Assembly: GCF_029051725.1 (NCBI RefSeq)
Contig: NZ_JAACFU010000013.1
Coordinates: 116,982 to 180,981, forward strand
Reading direction: 5' to 3'
DNA: 64,000 bases
DNA from: Bradyrhizobium sp. CSS354
GTDB taxonomy: Bacteria; Pseudomonadota; Alphaproteobacteria; Rhizobiales; Xanthobacteraceae
Shown in pieces: positions 16,819-25,657 of this stretch. Each line of letters opens with the position of its first letter. Within the stretch, counting starts at the first letter, position 1. The notes below the pieces were generated by a model. The model saw nothing but the letters and a program-made list of their open reading frames with translations. It searched no databases and was not told the DNA's origin. The translations under genes and the position numbers were made by a program.

Positions 16819-18573
16819 ATGAGCGTCACAGGCGAACACGCAGGCAAGCTGCACCAGCTTCGTCGGCCGACCTTTACCGAACTCTATCTGCCAAAGCTCG
16901 TCACCGTATGGCGCGAGGGCTACGGCTGGTCGGATTTCCGCGCCGATGTGTTCGCGGGCCTCACGGTCGCGATCGTCGCGTTGCCGCTGTCGATGGCGAT
17001 CGCGATCGCCTCGGGCGTGACGCCGGACCGCGGACTCTACACCGCTGTTGTCGGCGGCTTCATTGCGTCACTGCTCGGCGGCAGTCGTTTCCAGATCGGC
17101 GGTCCCGCCGGCGCCTTCATTGTGCTGGTTGCGGCGACCGCCGACCGTCACGGGGTCGACGGCGTGATCCTGGCCACGCTGATGGCGGGCCTGTTCCTGA
17201 TCGCTGCGGGCTTCCTGCGGATCGGCACCTATATCAAGTTCATTCCGTATCCGGTGACGGTCGGCTTCACGGCTGGCATCGCCGTCATCATCTTCGCGAG
17301 CCAGCTGCGCGATCTCGGCGGGATCACGCTGGTCGCGAAGGAGCCGAGCGAATTCGTTCCGAAACTCGTCGCGCTTGCGGGAGGCCTGCACACCGTCAAT
17401 CCGTCGGCCCTCGCGGTCGCGATCGTGAGCATTGCCATCATCGCCGGCCTGCGACGCTGGCTCCCGTCCTGGCCGGGCATCCTGATCGCGGTCGTGTTCG
17501 CGGCGGTCGCATGTGCCGTGCTGTCGCTGCCGGTCGAGACCGTCGGATCGCGCTTCGGCGGCATTCCGCGCGAACTGCCCTCGCCGGCCTTGCCTGCGTT
17601 CTCGCTCGCGAAGGCGACCGCCGTGCTGCCGGATGCGATCTCCTTCGCGCTGCTCGCCGCCATCGAATCGCTGTTGTCGGCGGTGGTGGCCGACGGCATG
17701 ACCGGACGCCGTCACCGCTCCAATTGCGAGCTGGTGGCGCAAGGCGCCGCCAATGTCGGCTCGGCGCTGTTCGGCGGCATCTGCGTCACGGGGCTGATCG
17801 CGCGTACCGCGACCAACATCCGCGCCGGCGCGCGGGGGCCGCTCGCGGGTATGCTGCATTCGGTCTTCCTGCTGCTGTTCATGCTGATCGCAGCGCCGCT
17901 CGCCAGCTACATCCCGCTGGCCGCGCTCGCTGCCGTGCTCGTCGTGGTGGCCTGGACCATGGCGGAGAAGCACGAATTCGCGACGCTCCTGCGCTCGTCA
18001 TGGGGCGATGCCGTCGTGCTGCTCGCAACTTTCCTGCTCACCATCTTCCGCGATCTGACCGAAGGCATTTTGGTCGGCTTCGCCCTTGGCGCGGTCCTGT
18101 TCATCCATCGCATGGCGGAAATGACCGGCATCGAGGAACGTTCGCCGATGGTGGCCGCCGATCGTCCCGACGACGAAAATGGCGAGCGCGTGCCTTACGA
18201 CCCCGCGCTCGCGGTCGATCGCGACGTGCTGGTCTATCGCATCACCGGCGCGTTCTTCTTCGGCGCGGCCTCGGCGATCGGCAGCGTGCTCGACGGCATC
18301 GCCGACAAGCGCAAGGGTTTTGTGGTCGATTTCGCGGCGGTGCCGTTTCTGGATTCGACCGCGGCCAACGTGCTCGGCCGCGTCGCCGCCAAGGCCCACC
18401 GCCAGGGCATCCGGCTGTTCATCACGGGGGCATCGCCAACGGTTCGCCGCGCGCTGCTCACCCATGGCGTCACGCCGCCACGCGCGCGCTATCGCGAGAC
18501 CATCGCGCGTGCGGTGGCCGACATCAAGGGCGGCGCGGCGCACCCCGCAGCTGGTGAGACAGGCACGACCTGA
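16819..18573 (+). CDS. SulP family anion transporter with STAS domain
   Basis: A 584-residue protein. Residues about 30-420 carry the membrane domain (FAGLTVAIVALPLSMAIAIASGV, PDRGLYTAVVGGFIASLLGGS, IGGPAGAFIVLVAA), the signature of SulP/SLC26 transporters of sulfate, bicarbonate or other anions. Residues about 445-560 form the cytoplasmic STAS domain (VLVYRITGAFFFGAA, GFVVDFAAVPFLDSTAANVLGRVA). ATG 16819 is chosen over the upstream TTG. The substrate is not readable. Possibly regulated by the adjacent XRE protein. Confidence 0.9.
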   Translation: MSVTGEHAGKLHQLRRPTFTELYLPKLVTVWREGYGWSDFRADVFAGLTVAIVALPLSMAIAIASGVTPDRGLYTAVVGGFIASLLGGSRFQIGGPAGAFIVLVAATADRHGVDGVILATLMAGLFLIAAGFLRIGTYIKFIPYPVTVGFTAGIAVIIFASQLRDLGGITLVAKEPSEFVPKLVALAGGLHTVNPSALAVAIVSIAIIAGLRRWLPSWPGILIAVVFAAVACAVLSLPVETVGSRFGGIPRELPSPALPAFSLAKATAVLPDAISFALLAAIESLLSAVVADGMTGRRHRSNCELVAQGAANVGSALFGGICVTGLIARTATNIRAGARGPLAGMLHSVFLLLFMLIAAPLASYIPLAALAAVLVVVAWTMAEKHEFATLLRSSWGDAVVLLATFLLTIFRDLTEGILVGFALGAVLFIHRMAEMTGIEERSPMVAADRPDDENGERVPYDPALAVDRDVLVYRITGAFFFGAASAIGSVLDGIADKRKGFVVDFAAVPFLDSTAANVLGRVAAKAHRQGIRLFITGASPTVRRALLTHGVTPPRARYRETIARAVADIKGGAAHPAAGETGTT

Positions 18574-18665
18574 CGTCGAGCCTCTCCCGAGACGGCCCGC
18601 GCGCTTGACAGGGCCTGCGGGACGCGAAATGGATCGCCTCCGAAACGACCCAGGGGAGGACGACC

Positions 18666-19499
18666 GTGACCAAGGCTCCCGCAGCCTGTCTGATCGGATG
18701 GCCGGCCGCGCATTCGCGCTCGCCGCTGATCCATCGTTACTGGCTGCGCACGCTCGAGATCGAGGGCGGCTATGTCATCGAGGCGGTTCCACCCGATAAT
18801 TTGCGCGATTTCGTGCTGCGGCTGTCGCTGCGCGGCTTCGTCGGCGCCAACGTCACCATCCCGCACAAGGAGGGCGTGCTTGAGCTCTCGACGCCCGATG
18901 CCCGCGCGCAGGCGATCGGTGCGGCCAACACGCTGTGGTTTGCGGATGGCGAGCTGCGCTCGACCAACACCGACGTCGAGGGCTTTATCGGCAATCTCGA
19001 TGCCAGCGCGCCCGGCTGGGACGCAGCCAGCGAGGCGCTGGTGCTGGGCGCCGGCGGCTCCGCGCGGGCCATCGTGTTCGGGCTGCTCGAACGCGGCATC
19101 AAGCGCGTGCATCTCGCCAATCGCACCATCGCCCGGGCCGAGATGCTTGCGAGGCAGTTCGGGCCGAAGGTGCATCCTGTTGCGTGGGAGGGGATCGACG
19201 ACATCCTGCCGCGTGCAAAACTTCTCGTGAACACGACCTCGCTCGGCATGCACGATCAGCCTTCACTCGACCTTGAAGTGGCGCGCCTGCCGGATGGCGC
19301 CGTCGTCGCCGATCTCGTCTATGTCCCGCTGGTGACGCCGTTGCTGGCGGCCGCAAAGGCGCGTGGACTGAAGACCGCCGACGGGCTCGGCATGCTGCTG
19401 CATCAGGCGGTCCGTGGCTTCGAGCTGTGGTTCGGCCGGCGACCGCAGGTCACGGCCGAGCTGCGTGCGCTGGTCGAGGCTGATCTCACAAAGACTTGA
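18666..19499 (+). CDS. aroE: Shikimate dehydrogenase
   Basis: A 277-residue AroE. Substrate-binding SRSPLIHRYWL (residues 17-27) and the catalytic lysine in GANVTIPHKEGVL with the aspartate in STNTDVEGF are intact. The NADP-binding loop is VLGAGGSARAIVFGLL, with ANRTIARAEML as the phosphate-binding NRT. It reduces 3-dehydroshikimate in aromatic amino-acid synthesis. GTG start with GGGAGGA upstream. Length is normal. It is not next to coaE or dnaQ, where aroE is often found, and could be a second copy of the AroE/QuiB type. Confidence 0.88.
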   Translation: MTKAPAACLIGWPAAHSRSPLIHRYWLRTLEIEGGYVIEAVPPDNLRDFVLRLSLRGFVGANVTIPHKEGVLELSTPDARAQAIGAANTLWFADGELRSTNTDVEGFIGNLDASAPGWDAASEALVLGAGGSARAIVFGLLERGIKRVHLANRTIARAEMLARQFGPKVHPVAWEGIDDILPRAKLLVNTTSLGMHDQPSLDLEVARLPDGAVVADLVYVPLVTPLLAAAKARGLKTADGLGMLLHQAVRGFELWFGRRPQVTAELRALVEADLTKT

Positions 19500-19564
19500 A
19501 AGAATAGCGCGTAACCTCCGGAGTTCTATGTCCGTAAGGGCGATAGGGACAATCGGAGACCATC

Positions 19565-20191
19565 ATGTCTGTTCAACGTGCAACTTTCACACGTCCGCTC
19601 ATCGCCGTCGCGATGGTGGCCGTCTCGACCCTCTCGGCACTTGCGCAAAGGGCGCCGGTGCCGACGAGCGTGCGCGGCACGATCGAAAGCGTCAATGGTG
19701 ACACGATGCAGGTCAAGGCGCGCGGCGGCGAGGACGTCAAGCTGCACATCGCCTCCGACGTGAACGTGTCAGGCATTACCAGGATTTCACTTGCCGACAT
19801 CAAGCCCGGCTCCTTCGTCGGCGCCACCACCGTGCCCGGACCGGACGGCGGCGCGAACGCGGTCGAGGTCCACGTGTTTCCGGAGAGCATGCGCGGCACC
19901 GGCGAGGGCTCGCGACCCTACGACCTCAAGCCCAACTCCAGCATGACCAATGCGACCGTGTCGGAGAGCGTGGTCGGCAATGACGGCCATACGCTGCTGG
20001 TCAAGTACAAGGACGGCGAGAAGAAGGTGTTCGTCGCCGACAATACGCCGGTCGTGACCTTCGTGCCCGGCGACAAATCCGATCTGAAGGCCGGCGCCAA
20101 GGTCATCGCCTTCATGAAGCAGCTGCCGGACGGCTCGTTCGAAACCAACCGCGTCAGCATCGGCCGCGACGGCCTGACGCCGCCGATGTAA
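19565..20191 (+). CDS. Secreted protein of unknown function, first of a paralogous pair
   Basis: A 208-residue protein with a Sec signal (RPLIAVAMVAVSTLSALAQ, cleavage near residue 28). The mature part is beta-rich: VRGTIESVNGDTMQVKARGGEDVKLHIA, then a second similar unit SSMTNATVSESVVGNDGHTLLVKYKDGEKKVFV, like the OB-fold-style units of DUF5666. It ends NRVSIGRDGLTPPM. The downstream gene, 14 bases away, encodes a protein about two-thirds identical over the mature region, ending in the same GRDGxTPPM. Function unknown; periplasmic. Confidence 0.82.
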   Translation: MSVQRATFTRPLIAVAMVAVSTLSALAQRAPVPTSVRGTIESVNGDTMQVKARGGEDVKLHIASDVNVSGITRISLADIKPGSFVGATTVPGPDGGANAVEVHVFPESMRGTGEGSRPYDLKPNSSMTNATVSESVVGNDGHTLLVKYKDGEKKVFVADNTPVVTFVPGDKSDLKAGAKVIAFMKQLPDGSFETNRVSIGRDGLTPPM

Positions 20192-20205
20192 TAGAGGATA
20201 ACAAC

Positions 20206-20823
20206 ATGACGAAGAGAACCTGGATATCGTTGGCGTGGCCGCATTCGCCGCCTGCATCGTCACGTCATCCGCCCTGGCGCAGCAGACGCCGACGGTGCGC
20301 ATCCGCGGCCATCGAGAGCGTCGACGGCAACACGCTCGGCATCAAGACCCGCGAAGGCAGCGACGTGAAGGTGCGCATGACCGACAACGTCGCCGTCTTT
20401 GCGGTGGTGAAGACGTCGTTGTCGGAGATCAAGGACGGTTCCTATATCGGCGTTACCGGCCTGCCGGAGCCCGACGGCACCCAGAAGGCAATCGCGGTGC
20501 ACATCTTCCCTGAGAACCAGCGCGGCGCGGCCGAAGGTTTTCGTCCCTGGGACGCGCGCGCCAATTCGACCATGACCAACGCCACCGTGGCGCAGACGGT
20601 GAAGGGCACCGACGGCCAGAACATCACGGTCAAGTACAAGGACGGCGAGAAGAAAGTCGTGGTGCCGCCGGACACGCCGATCGTCACCTTCGTCGCCAGC
20701 GACAAATCCGAGCTCAAGCCGGGCGCCAAGCTGATCATTTTCGGTGCGGTGAAGAAGGACGATGGTTCGCTGGAAGCTAACCGCGTCAATGTCGGCCGCG
20801 ATGGGGTGACGCCGCCGATGTGA
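20206..20823 (+). CDS. Paralogue of the preceding gene with a frameshifted signal peptide
   Basis: A 205-residue frame whose residues from AIESVDGNTLGIKTREGSDVKV to the end match the upstream paralogue. Its first 35 residues instead are Trp/Pro/Arg-rich (WISLAWPHSPPASSRHPPW). In the second frame the same DNA reads DIVGVAAFAACIVTSSALAQ, a textbook signal peptide. One missing base in the GAGAAC run near 20217 and two missing bases near 20309 would restore a continuous secreted protein. As sequenced, export would be lost. Either real compensating indels or sequence error. Confidence 0.7.
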   Translation: MTKRTWISLAWPHSPPASSRHPPWRSRRRRCASAAIESVDGNTLGIKTREGSDVKVRMTDNVAVFAVVKTSLSEIKDGSYIGVTGLPEPDGTQKAIAVHIFPENQRGAAEGFRPWDARANSTMTNATVAQTVKGTDGQNITVKYKDGEKKVVVPPDTPIVTFVASDKSELKPGAKLIIFGAVKKDDGSLEANRVNVGRDGVTPPM

Positions 20824-20848
20824 GGTGTGCTGCTGCGGCGACATCTTC

Positions 20849-20995
20849 AGTGTCGTCCCGGCGAAGGCCGGGACCCATACCGCGTGATCTATCGTTGGGC
20901 GCAGGTCTCAGTACCGCGCGAAGGCTGAATAACTACCGATCTTCGCCAAATTACTCGCTGTGGCTATGGGTCCCGGCCTGCCGGGACGACGGCTG
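20849..20995. repeat. MITE-like element with terminal inverted repeats, copy 2
   Basis: Left end GTCGTCCCGGCGAAGGCCGG..ACCCATACCGCG, right end ATGGGTCCCGGCCTGCCGGGACGAC, interior with ATCTATCG and TCTTCGCCAAA as in the copy at 3808-3946. The right end has lost part of its internal palindrome. Lies between convergent genes. Confidence 0.8.
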
Positions 20996-21031
20996 AGTTA
21001 GAAGCGGCTGTTTTTCGCCACACTACGACGG

Positions 21032-22168
21032 TCACATCGCGATGATATGTTCGTCGATCTCGTCAATCCTGTTGACGCCGCACAGGCCCATGGTTGTGAG
21101 CAGCTCCTTCTGGATGATGTCGATCGCCTTGGCGACGCCGGCCTGGCCGCCGGCGCCAAGGCCGTAGGCGTAGGCGCGGCCGATCATGCAGGACTTTGCA
21201 CCGAGCGCGAGCGCGCGCATCACGTCCTGGCCGGAGCGGATGCCGCCGTCGAACATGATCTCCATCCTGTCACCGACCGCCTCGGCGATCTCGGGCAGCA
21301 CCTCGATCGATGACGGCGCGCCGTCGAGCTGACGGCCGCCATGGTTCGAGACGACGAGAGCCTGCGCGCCGGTCTTGGCGGCTTCCTCGGCGTCCTCGAC
21401 GTCCAGAATGCCCTTGATGATCAGCTTGCCCGGCCAGATGCTGCGGACCCACTCGACGTCCTTCCAGTTCAGGGACGTATCGAACTGCGATGCCGTCCAC
21501 TCCGCGAGGCGATTGAGGTCCCCGGTGTTCTTCACATGGCCGGCGATGTTACCGAAGGTGCGACGCTTGCCTTGCAGCACGCCGGAGACCCAGGTGGGCT
21601 TGCTGGCGAAATCCAGCAGCTTCGAGAGCGACCATTCCGGCGGAACCGTCATGCCGTTCTTGATGTCGGCGTGGCGCTGGCCGATCACTTGCAGGTCAAC
21701 GGTCAGCACCAGCGCGGAGCAGTTCGCCGCGATCGCGCGCTGGATCAATTCCTTGATGAAGCCGCGGTCCTTCATCACGTAGAGCTGGAACCAGAACGGC
21801 TTCTCGACATTGGCTGCGATGTCCTCGATCGAGCAGATCGACATCGTCGACTGCGTGAACGGGATACCGGCGGCCTGCGCGGCGCGGCAGGCATGGATCT
21901 CGCCATCGCCATGCTGCATGCCGAGCAGGCCCACCGGCGCGAGGATCAGCGGCATGGTCGAGGGCTCGCCGAGGATCGTGGTCGAAGTGTCGCGCTTGGA
22001 GACGTCGACCAGGATGCGCTGGCGGAACTTGATTGCCTGCATGTCATCGCGGTTGGCGCGCAGCGTTTCCTCGGCGTAGGAGCCGCGGTCGCAATAATCG
22101 AAAAACGCCTTCGGCACGCGGCGCTGATGCAGTGTGCGAAGATCGTCGATACAGGTGATGTGCTTCAT
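21032..22168 (-). CDS. lldD: FMN-dependent L-lactate dehydrogenase / alpha-hydroxy-acid oxidase
   Basis: A 378-residue TIM-barrel flavoprotein. It shows the FMN-binding PLILAPVGLLGMQHGDGE, the LYVMKDRGF strand, the lysine in KLIIKGILDVEDA, and the active-site SNHGGRQLDGAPSS whose His is the catalytic base and Arg binds the substrate carboxylate. DGGIRSGQDVMRALALGA forms the phosphate site. It oxidises L-lactate to pyruvate, passing electrons to quinone. ATG 22168 (MKHITCIDDLRTLHQRRVP) matches the family start. Its upstream region holds a short tandem repeat (22188-22249). Confidence 0.92.
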   Translation of the reverse strand: MKHITCIDDLRTLHQRRVPKAFFDYCDRGSYAEETLRANRDDMQAIKFRQRILVDVSKRDTSTTILGEPSTMPLILAPVGLLGMQHGDGEIHACRAAQAAGIPFTQSTMSICSIEDIAANVEKPFWFQLYVMKDRGFIKELIQRAIAANCSALVLTVDLQVIGQRHADIKNGMTVPPEWSLSKLLDFASKPTWVSGVLQGKRRTFGNIAGHVKNTGDLNRLAEWTASQFDTSLNWKDVEWVRSIWPGKLIIKGILDVEDAEEAAKTGAQALVVSNHGGRQLDGAPSSIEVLPEIAEAVGDRMEIMFDGGIRSGQDVMRALALGAKSCMIGRAYAYGLGAGGQAGVAKAIDIIQKELLTTMGLCGVNRIDEIDEHIIAM

Positions 22169-22187
22169 GAACGTTTCCCCGGCCCGG

Positions 22188-22249
22188 CTTGTATCGGAAG
22201 AGTCTGCATCGGAAGTCTTGTAGCGGAAGAGGCTTGCATCGGAAGATCG
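22188..22249. repeat. Tandem repeat of a TGCATCGGAAG-like unit upstream of lldD
   Basis: Four imperfect units of 13-17 bases, TTGTATCGGAAGAG, CTGCATCGGAAGT, CTTGTAGCGGAAGAGG and CTTGCATCGGAAGAT, follow each other in the leader of lldD, 20 bases from its start. They may be repeated binding sites or slippage-derived sequence. Confidence 0.65.
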
Positions 22250-22317
22250 AGGGGTCATCTAGCATGGTTGGATGCACAGCCAAATCGTTTGCAAATCGTT
22301 TTGAAGAGGAGGGCGCC

Positions 22318-22485
22318 ATGACCAGGCCGCACACCGGACCGACGCCGGAACAGATCAAGGAGAAGCATGATCTCGAGGAGGCGCTGGAGGAAGGTCTGGA
22401 AGAGACCTTTCCGGGCTCCGATCCCGTCAATGTCACCCAGCCAGCGCCGAGCCGCGAGGACGGCCATGTGAAGCGCTCGGACTAG
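22318..22485 (+). CDS. Small acidic conserved protein
   Basis: A 55-residue hydrophilic protein: MTRPHTGPTPEQIKEKHDL, then EEALEEGLEETFPGSDPVNV and TQPAPSREDGHVKRSD. The middle is an acidic helix ending in the F-P-x-S-D-P-V-x-V-T pattern seen in many short Rhizobiales proteins of unknown role. GAGGAGGG is 7-10 bases before the ATG. It is divergent from lldD and upstream of glmM. Confidence 0.7.
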   Translation: MTRPHTGPTPEQIKEKHDLEEALEEGLEETFPGSDPVNVTQPAPSREDGHVKRSD

Positions 22486-22703
22486 GCGGGTTCCGCCCCG
22501 TTCCGGCGTTCCCGCTGGAAATATAATGTTAACAAGACGTTATCGGCGCTGGGGCGCGCCGGGTTCCGTAATGATTTATCATATTTTTTGAAGCCAAGTT
22601 AGCTGCGATGGCTTTATAACACCTCAGCAAATCAGGGATGCGGGTCCCGCCAGGGCACCCGGAGGTTGTATTGGGGATCCCTGGTTGTTGCGTGGGGGAC
22701 GAT

Positions 22704-24047
22704 ATGAGCCGCAAATATTTCGGGACGGACGGGATTCGGGGCCGCGCTAACGGACTGATCACGCCGGAGCTCGCGCTCAAGGTCGGCCAGGCCGCAGGCC
22801 TCGCGTTTCAGCGCGGTGACCACCGCCACAGGGTCGTGATCGGCAAGGACACCCGCCTGTCCGGCTACATGATCGAATACGCGATGGTGGCGGGCTTCAC
22901 CTCGGTCGGCATGGACGTGCTGCTGGTCGGCCCGATGCCGACGCCGGCGGTCGCGATGCTGACCAAGTCGATGCGCGCCGATCTCGGCGTGATGATCTCC
23001 GCCTCGCACAATCTGTTCGAGGACAACGGCATCAAGCTGTTCGGGCCACAGGGCTTCAAGCTCTCCGACGACGTCGAGAAGCAGATCGAGCAGCTGCTCG
23101 ACGAGCCCATCGACAAGCGTCTCGCCCAGAGCGCCAGCCTCGGCCGCGCCCGCCGCATCGACGGCGTGCATGACCGCTACATCGAATTCGCCAAGCGAAC
23201 GCTGCCGCGCGATCTGTCGCTCGACGGCCTGCGCGTCGTGGTCGATTGCGCCAATGGCGCCGCCTACAAGGTGGTGCCGGAAGCGCTGTGGGAGCTGGGC
23301 GCCGACGTGATCCCGATCGGGGTCGAGCCCGACGGCTTCAACATCAACAAGGAATGCGGCTCCACCTCGCCGGAAGCGCTGTCGAAGAAGGTCCGCGAGA
23401 TGCGTGCCGACATCGGCATCGCGCTCGACGGTGACGCCGACCGCGTCATTCTGGTCGACGAGCGCGGCCACATCGTCGACGGCGACCAGCTGCTCGCGGT
23501 GATCGCGCAGAGCTGGAAGGAAGACGGTCGGCTGTCGCGATCGGGCATCGTCGCCACCGTGATGTCGAACCTCGGCCTCGAGCGCTTCCTCAATGCGCAG
23601 GGGCTCGATCTCGTGCGCACGCCGGTCGGCGATCGCTACGTGCTCGAGCAGATGCTGAACGGCGGCTACAATCTCGGCGGCGAGCAGTCCGGCCACATCA
23701 TCCTGTCCGACTACGCTACCACCGGCGACGGCTTCGTGGCCGCATTGCAGGTGCTTGCCGTGGTGCAGAAGCTGCGCCGGCCCGTATCGGAAGTCTGCCA
23801 CCGCTTCGATCCGCTGCCGCAGATCCTGAAGAACGTCCGTCACAAGGGCGGCAAGCCGCTCGACAATTCCGACGTCAAATCGGCGATCTCCGACGGCGAG
23901 CAGCGGCTCAACGGCCACGGCCGTCTGCTGATCCGCTCCTCCGGCACCGAGCCGGTGATCCGCGTCATGGGCGAGGGCGAGGATCGCATCCTGGTCGAGG
24001 ACGTCGTCGATACCATCGTCACCGCGCTCGGGCAGGCCGCGGCTTAA
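22704..24047 (+). CDS. glmM: Phosphoglucosamine mutase
   Basis: A 447-residue alpha-D-phosphohexomutase. It starts MSRKYFGTDGIRGRAN; the phosphoserine loop is MISASHNLFEDNGIKLFG, the metal loop is ALDGDADRVI, the sugar-binding loop is GGEQSGHII, and the phosphate loop is RSSGTEPVIRVMGEG. It converts glucosamine-6-P to glucosamine-1-P for peptidoglycan and LPS. The ATG is preceded by GGGGGA. In many relatives it follows ftsH or folP; here it stands alone behind the small acidic gene. Confidence 0.95.
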   Translation: MSRKYFGTDGIRGRANGLITPELALKVGQAAGLAFQRGDHRHRVVIGKDTRLSGYMIEYAMVAGFTSVGMDVLLVGPMPTPAVAMLTKSMRADLGVMISASHNLFEDNGIKLFGPQGFKLSDDVEKQIEQLLDEPIDKRLAQSASLGRARRIDGVHDRYIEFAKRTLPRDLSLDGLRVVVDCANGAAYKVVPEALWELGADVIPIGVEPDGFNINKECGSTSPEALSKKVREMRADIGIALDGDADRVILVDERGHIVDGDQLLAVIAQSWKEDGRLSRSGIVATVMSNLGLERFLNAQGLDLVRTPVGDRYVLEQMLNGGYNLGGEQSGHIILSDYATTGDGFVAALQVLAVVQKLRRPVSEVCHRFDPLPQILKNVRHKGGKPLDNSDVKSAISDGEQRLNGHGRLLIRSSGTEPVIRVMGEGEDRILVEDVVDTIVTALGQAAA

Positions 24048-24147
24048 GACGCATCGCGAAGCACGATCGTAGCCCGGACGCATCCCAGCCATCGACGATT
24101 GGCGGTGGATCGGTCGCCGCGCGCAGCGTAACTAGCAGGTCGCGGCA

Positions 24148-25422
24148 ATGTGCCGCGCCTGGATCGATCCATTGAACAAGCCTGTCGTCGTCTCAGAGGA
24201 AACGCTGACCGAGCCCGTCATCGTCAGCGACGTGACGCCGGCGGCGAAGTCAGCGGCAGGGCCGGCCTATGTCGTGCTGGCCGGCATCAGCTTCTCCCAC
24301 TTCCTCAACGACACCATGCAATCGCTGATCGCCTCGGTGTATCCGATCCTGAAGGACACCTACGCGCTCGACTTCGCGCAGATCGGCATGATCACGCTGG
24401 CCTTCCAGTTCACGGCCTCGCTGCTCCAGCCGGTGGTCGGCCACTACACCGACAAGAAGGCGCAGCCCTATTCGCTGTCGATCGGCATGGCCTCGACCTT
24501 CTTCGGTCTGTTGCTGCTCAGTGCCGCCCACCAATATCTGGTCATCCTCGTCGCCGCCGCGCTGGTCGGCCTCGGCTCGGCGGTGTTTCATCCGGAGTCG
24601 GCGCGCATTGCGCGGCTCGCCTCCGGCGGCCGCTATGGTTTTGCGCAATCGGTGTTCCAGCTCGGCGGCAGTTTCGGCACCTCGATGGGACCGGTGCTCG
24701 CCGCGCTCATCGTCGTGCCGTTCGGGCAGGGCAGTATCGCCTGGTTCTCCTCGATCGCCTTCCTCGCGATCCTCATCCTCTGGCGCATCGGCCGCTGGTA
24801 CGAACCGCAGATCAGGGCGAAGAAGACCGCGGTCGCTCAAGCCCATCCCGACGCGCCGGGCTCGCGTCGAGTCGTCGTTGCGCTCCTCGTGCTGGTCGCG
24901 CTGTTGTTCTCGAAACAGCTCTACGTCTCGAGCCTGTCGAGCTACTACATCTTCTATCTGATCGACCGCTTTGGCGTGTCGACGCAAGCTGCGCAGATGT
25001 ATCTCTTCATTTTCCTCGCGGCGAACGCGGTCGGCGCTTTTCTCGGTGGACCCTTGGGCGATCGCTTCGGCCGCAGGATCGTGATCTGGATCTCGATCCT
25101 GGGGGCGCTGCCGTTCACACTGGCGCTACCCTATGCCGGGCTCTACGCGAGTGCGGTGCTGTCCGTGATCATCGGCCTGATCATCTCCTCGACGACGTCG
25201 TCGATCATCGTGTTCGCGCAGGAGCTGGTGCCGCATCGTTTCGGCATGATCTCCGGCGTGTTCTTCGGTGTCGCGTTCGGCATCGGCGGCCTTGGCGCCG
25301 CCGTGCTCGGCAAGCTCGCCGATCACACCTCGATCGCGTTCGTCTACCAGGTCTGCGCCTACCTGCCGGCGATCGGCCTGCTCGCGGTGTTCCTACCCAA
25401 GCTGCCGCGGCACGCGCGTTAA
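24148..25422 (+). CDS. MFS transporter, fosmidomycin-resistance (Fsr) type
   Basis: A 424-residue protein with about 12 membrane helices after a 40-residue polar N-terminus. The opening ISFSHFLNDTMQSLIASVYPILKDTYALDFAQIGMI and LLQPVVGHYTDKKAQPYSL are characteristic of the Fsr/fosmidomycin-resistance subfamily; the second half repeats the loop as FLGGPLGDRFGRR. A drug or metabolite proton antiporter is expected, substrate unknown. ATG 24148 used; a TTG at 24172 is possible. Confidence 0.88.
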   Translation: MCRAWIDPLNKPVVVSEETLTEPVIVSDVTPAAKSAAGPAYVVLAGISFSHFLNDTMQSLIASVYPILKDTYALDFAQIGMITLAFQFTASLLQPVVGHYTDKKAQPYSLSIGMASTFFGLLLLSAAHQYLVILVAAALVGLGSAVFHPESARIARLASGGRYGFAQSVFQLGGSFGTSMGPVLAALIVVPFGQGSIAWFSSIAFLAILILWRIGRWYEPQIRAKKTAVAQAHPDAPGSRRVVVALLVLVALLFSKQLYVSSLSSYYIFYLIDRFGVSTQAAQMYLFIFLAANAVGAFLGGPLGDRFGRRIVIWISILGALPFTLALPYAGLYASAVLSVIIGLIISSTTSSIIVFAQELVPHRFGMISGVFFGVAFGIGGLGAAVLGKLADHTSIAFVYQVCAYLPAIGLLAVFLPKLPRHAR

Positions 25423-25657
25423 TATATCCTGTCTTGCTGCAACGCGGCTTCATACATCGTTAGGAAATGCGGCGAAGAGGTCGCATTTGGCGCTGCATTT
25501 TTGCAACGCTCGCGCCGCACGCGCGTGTGAGTTGAGAAAAAATCAACCTTAAAAATTAGGGTTAAGTGGCGCTTAAACATTTGCTGGCATCGTCCCGACC
25601 GTGAGTTTCCAGAACGTGAGGCGCCGTATTGCCTCACCGGCCAAAAGGACGAAGCCA

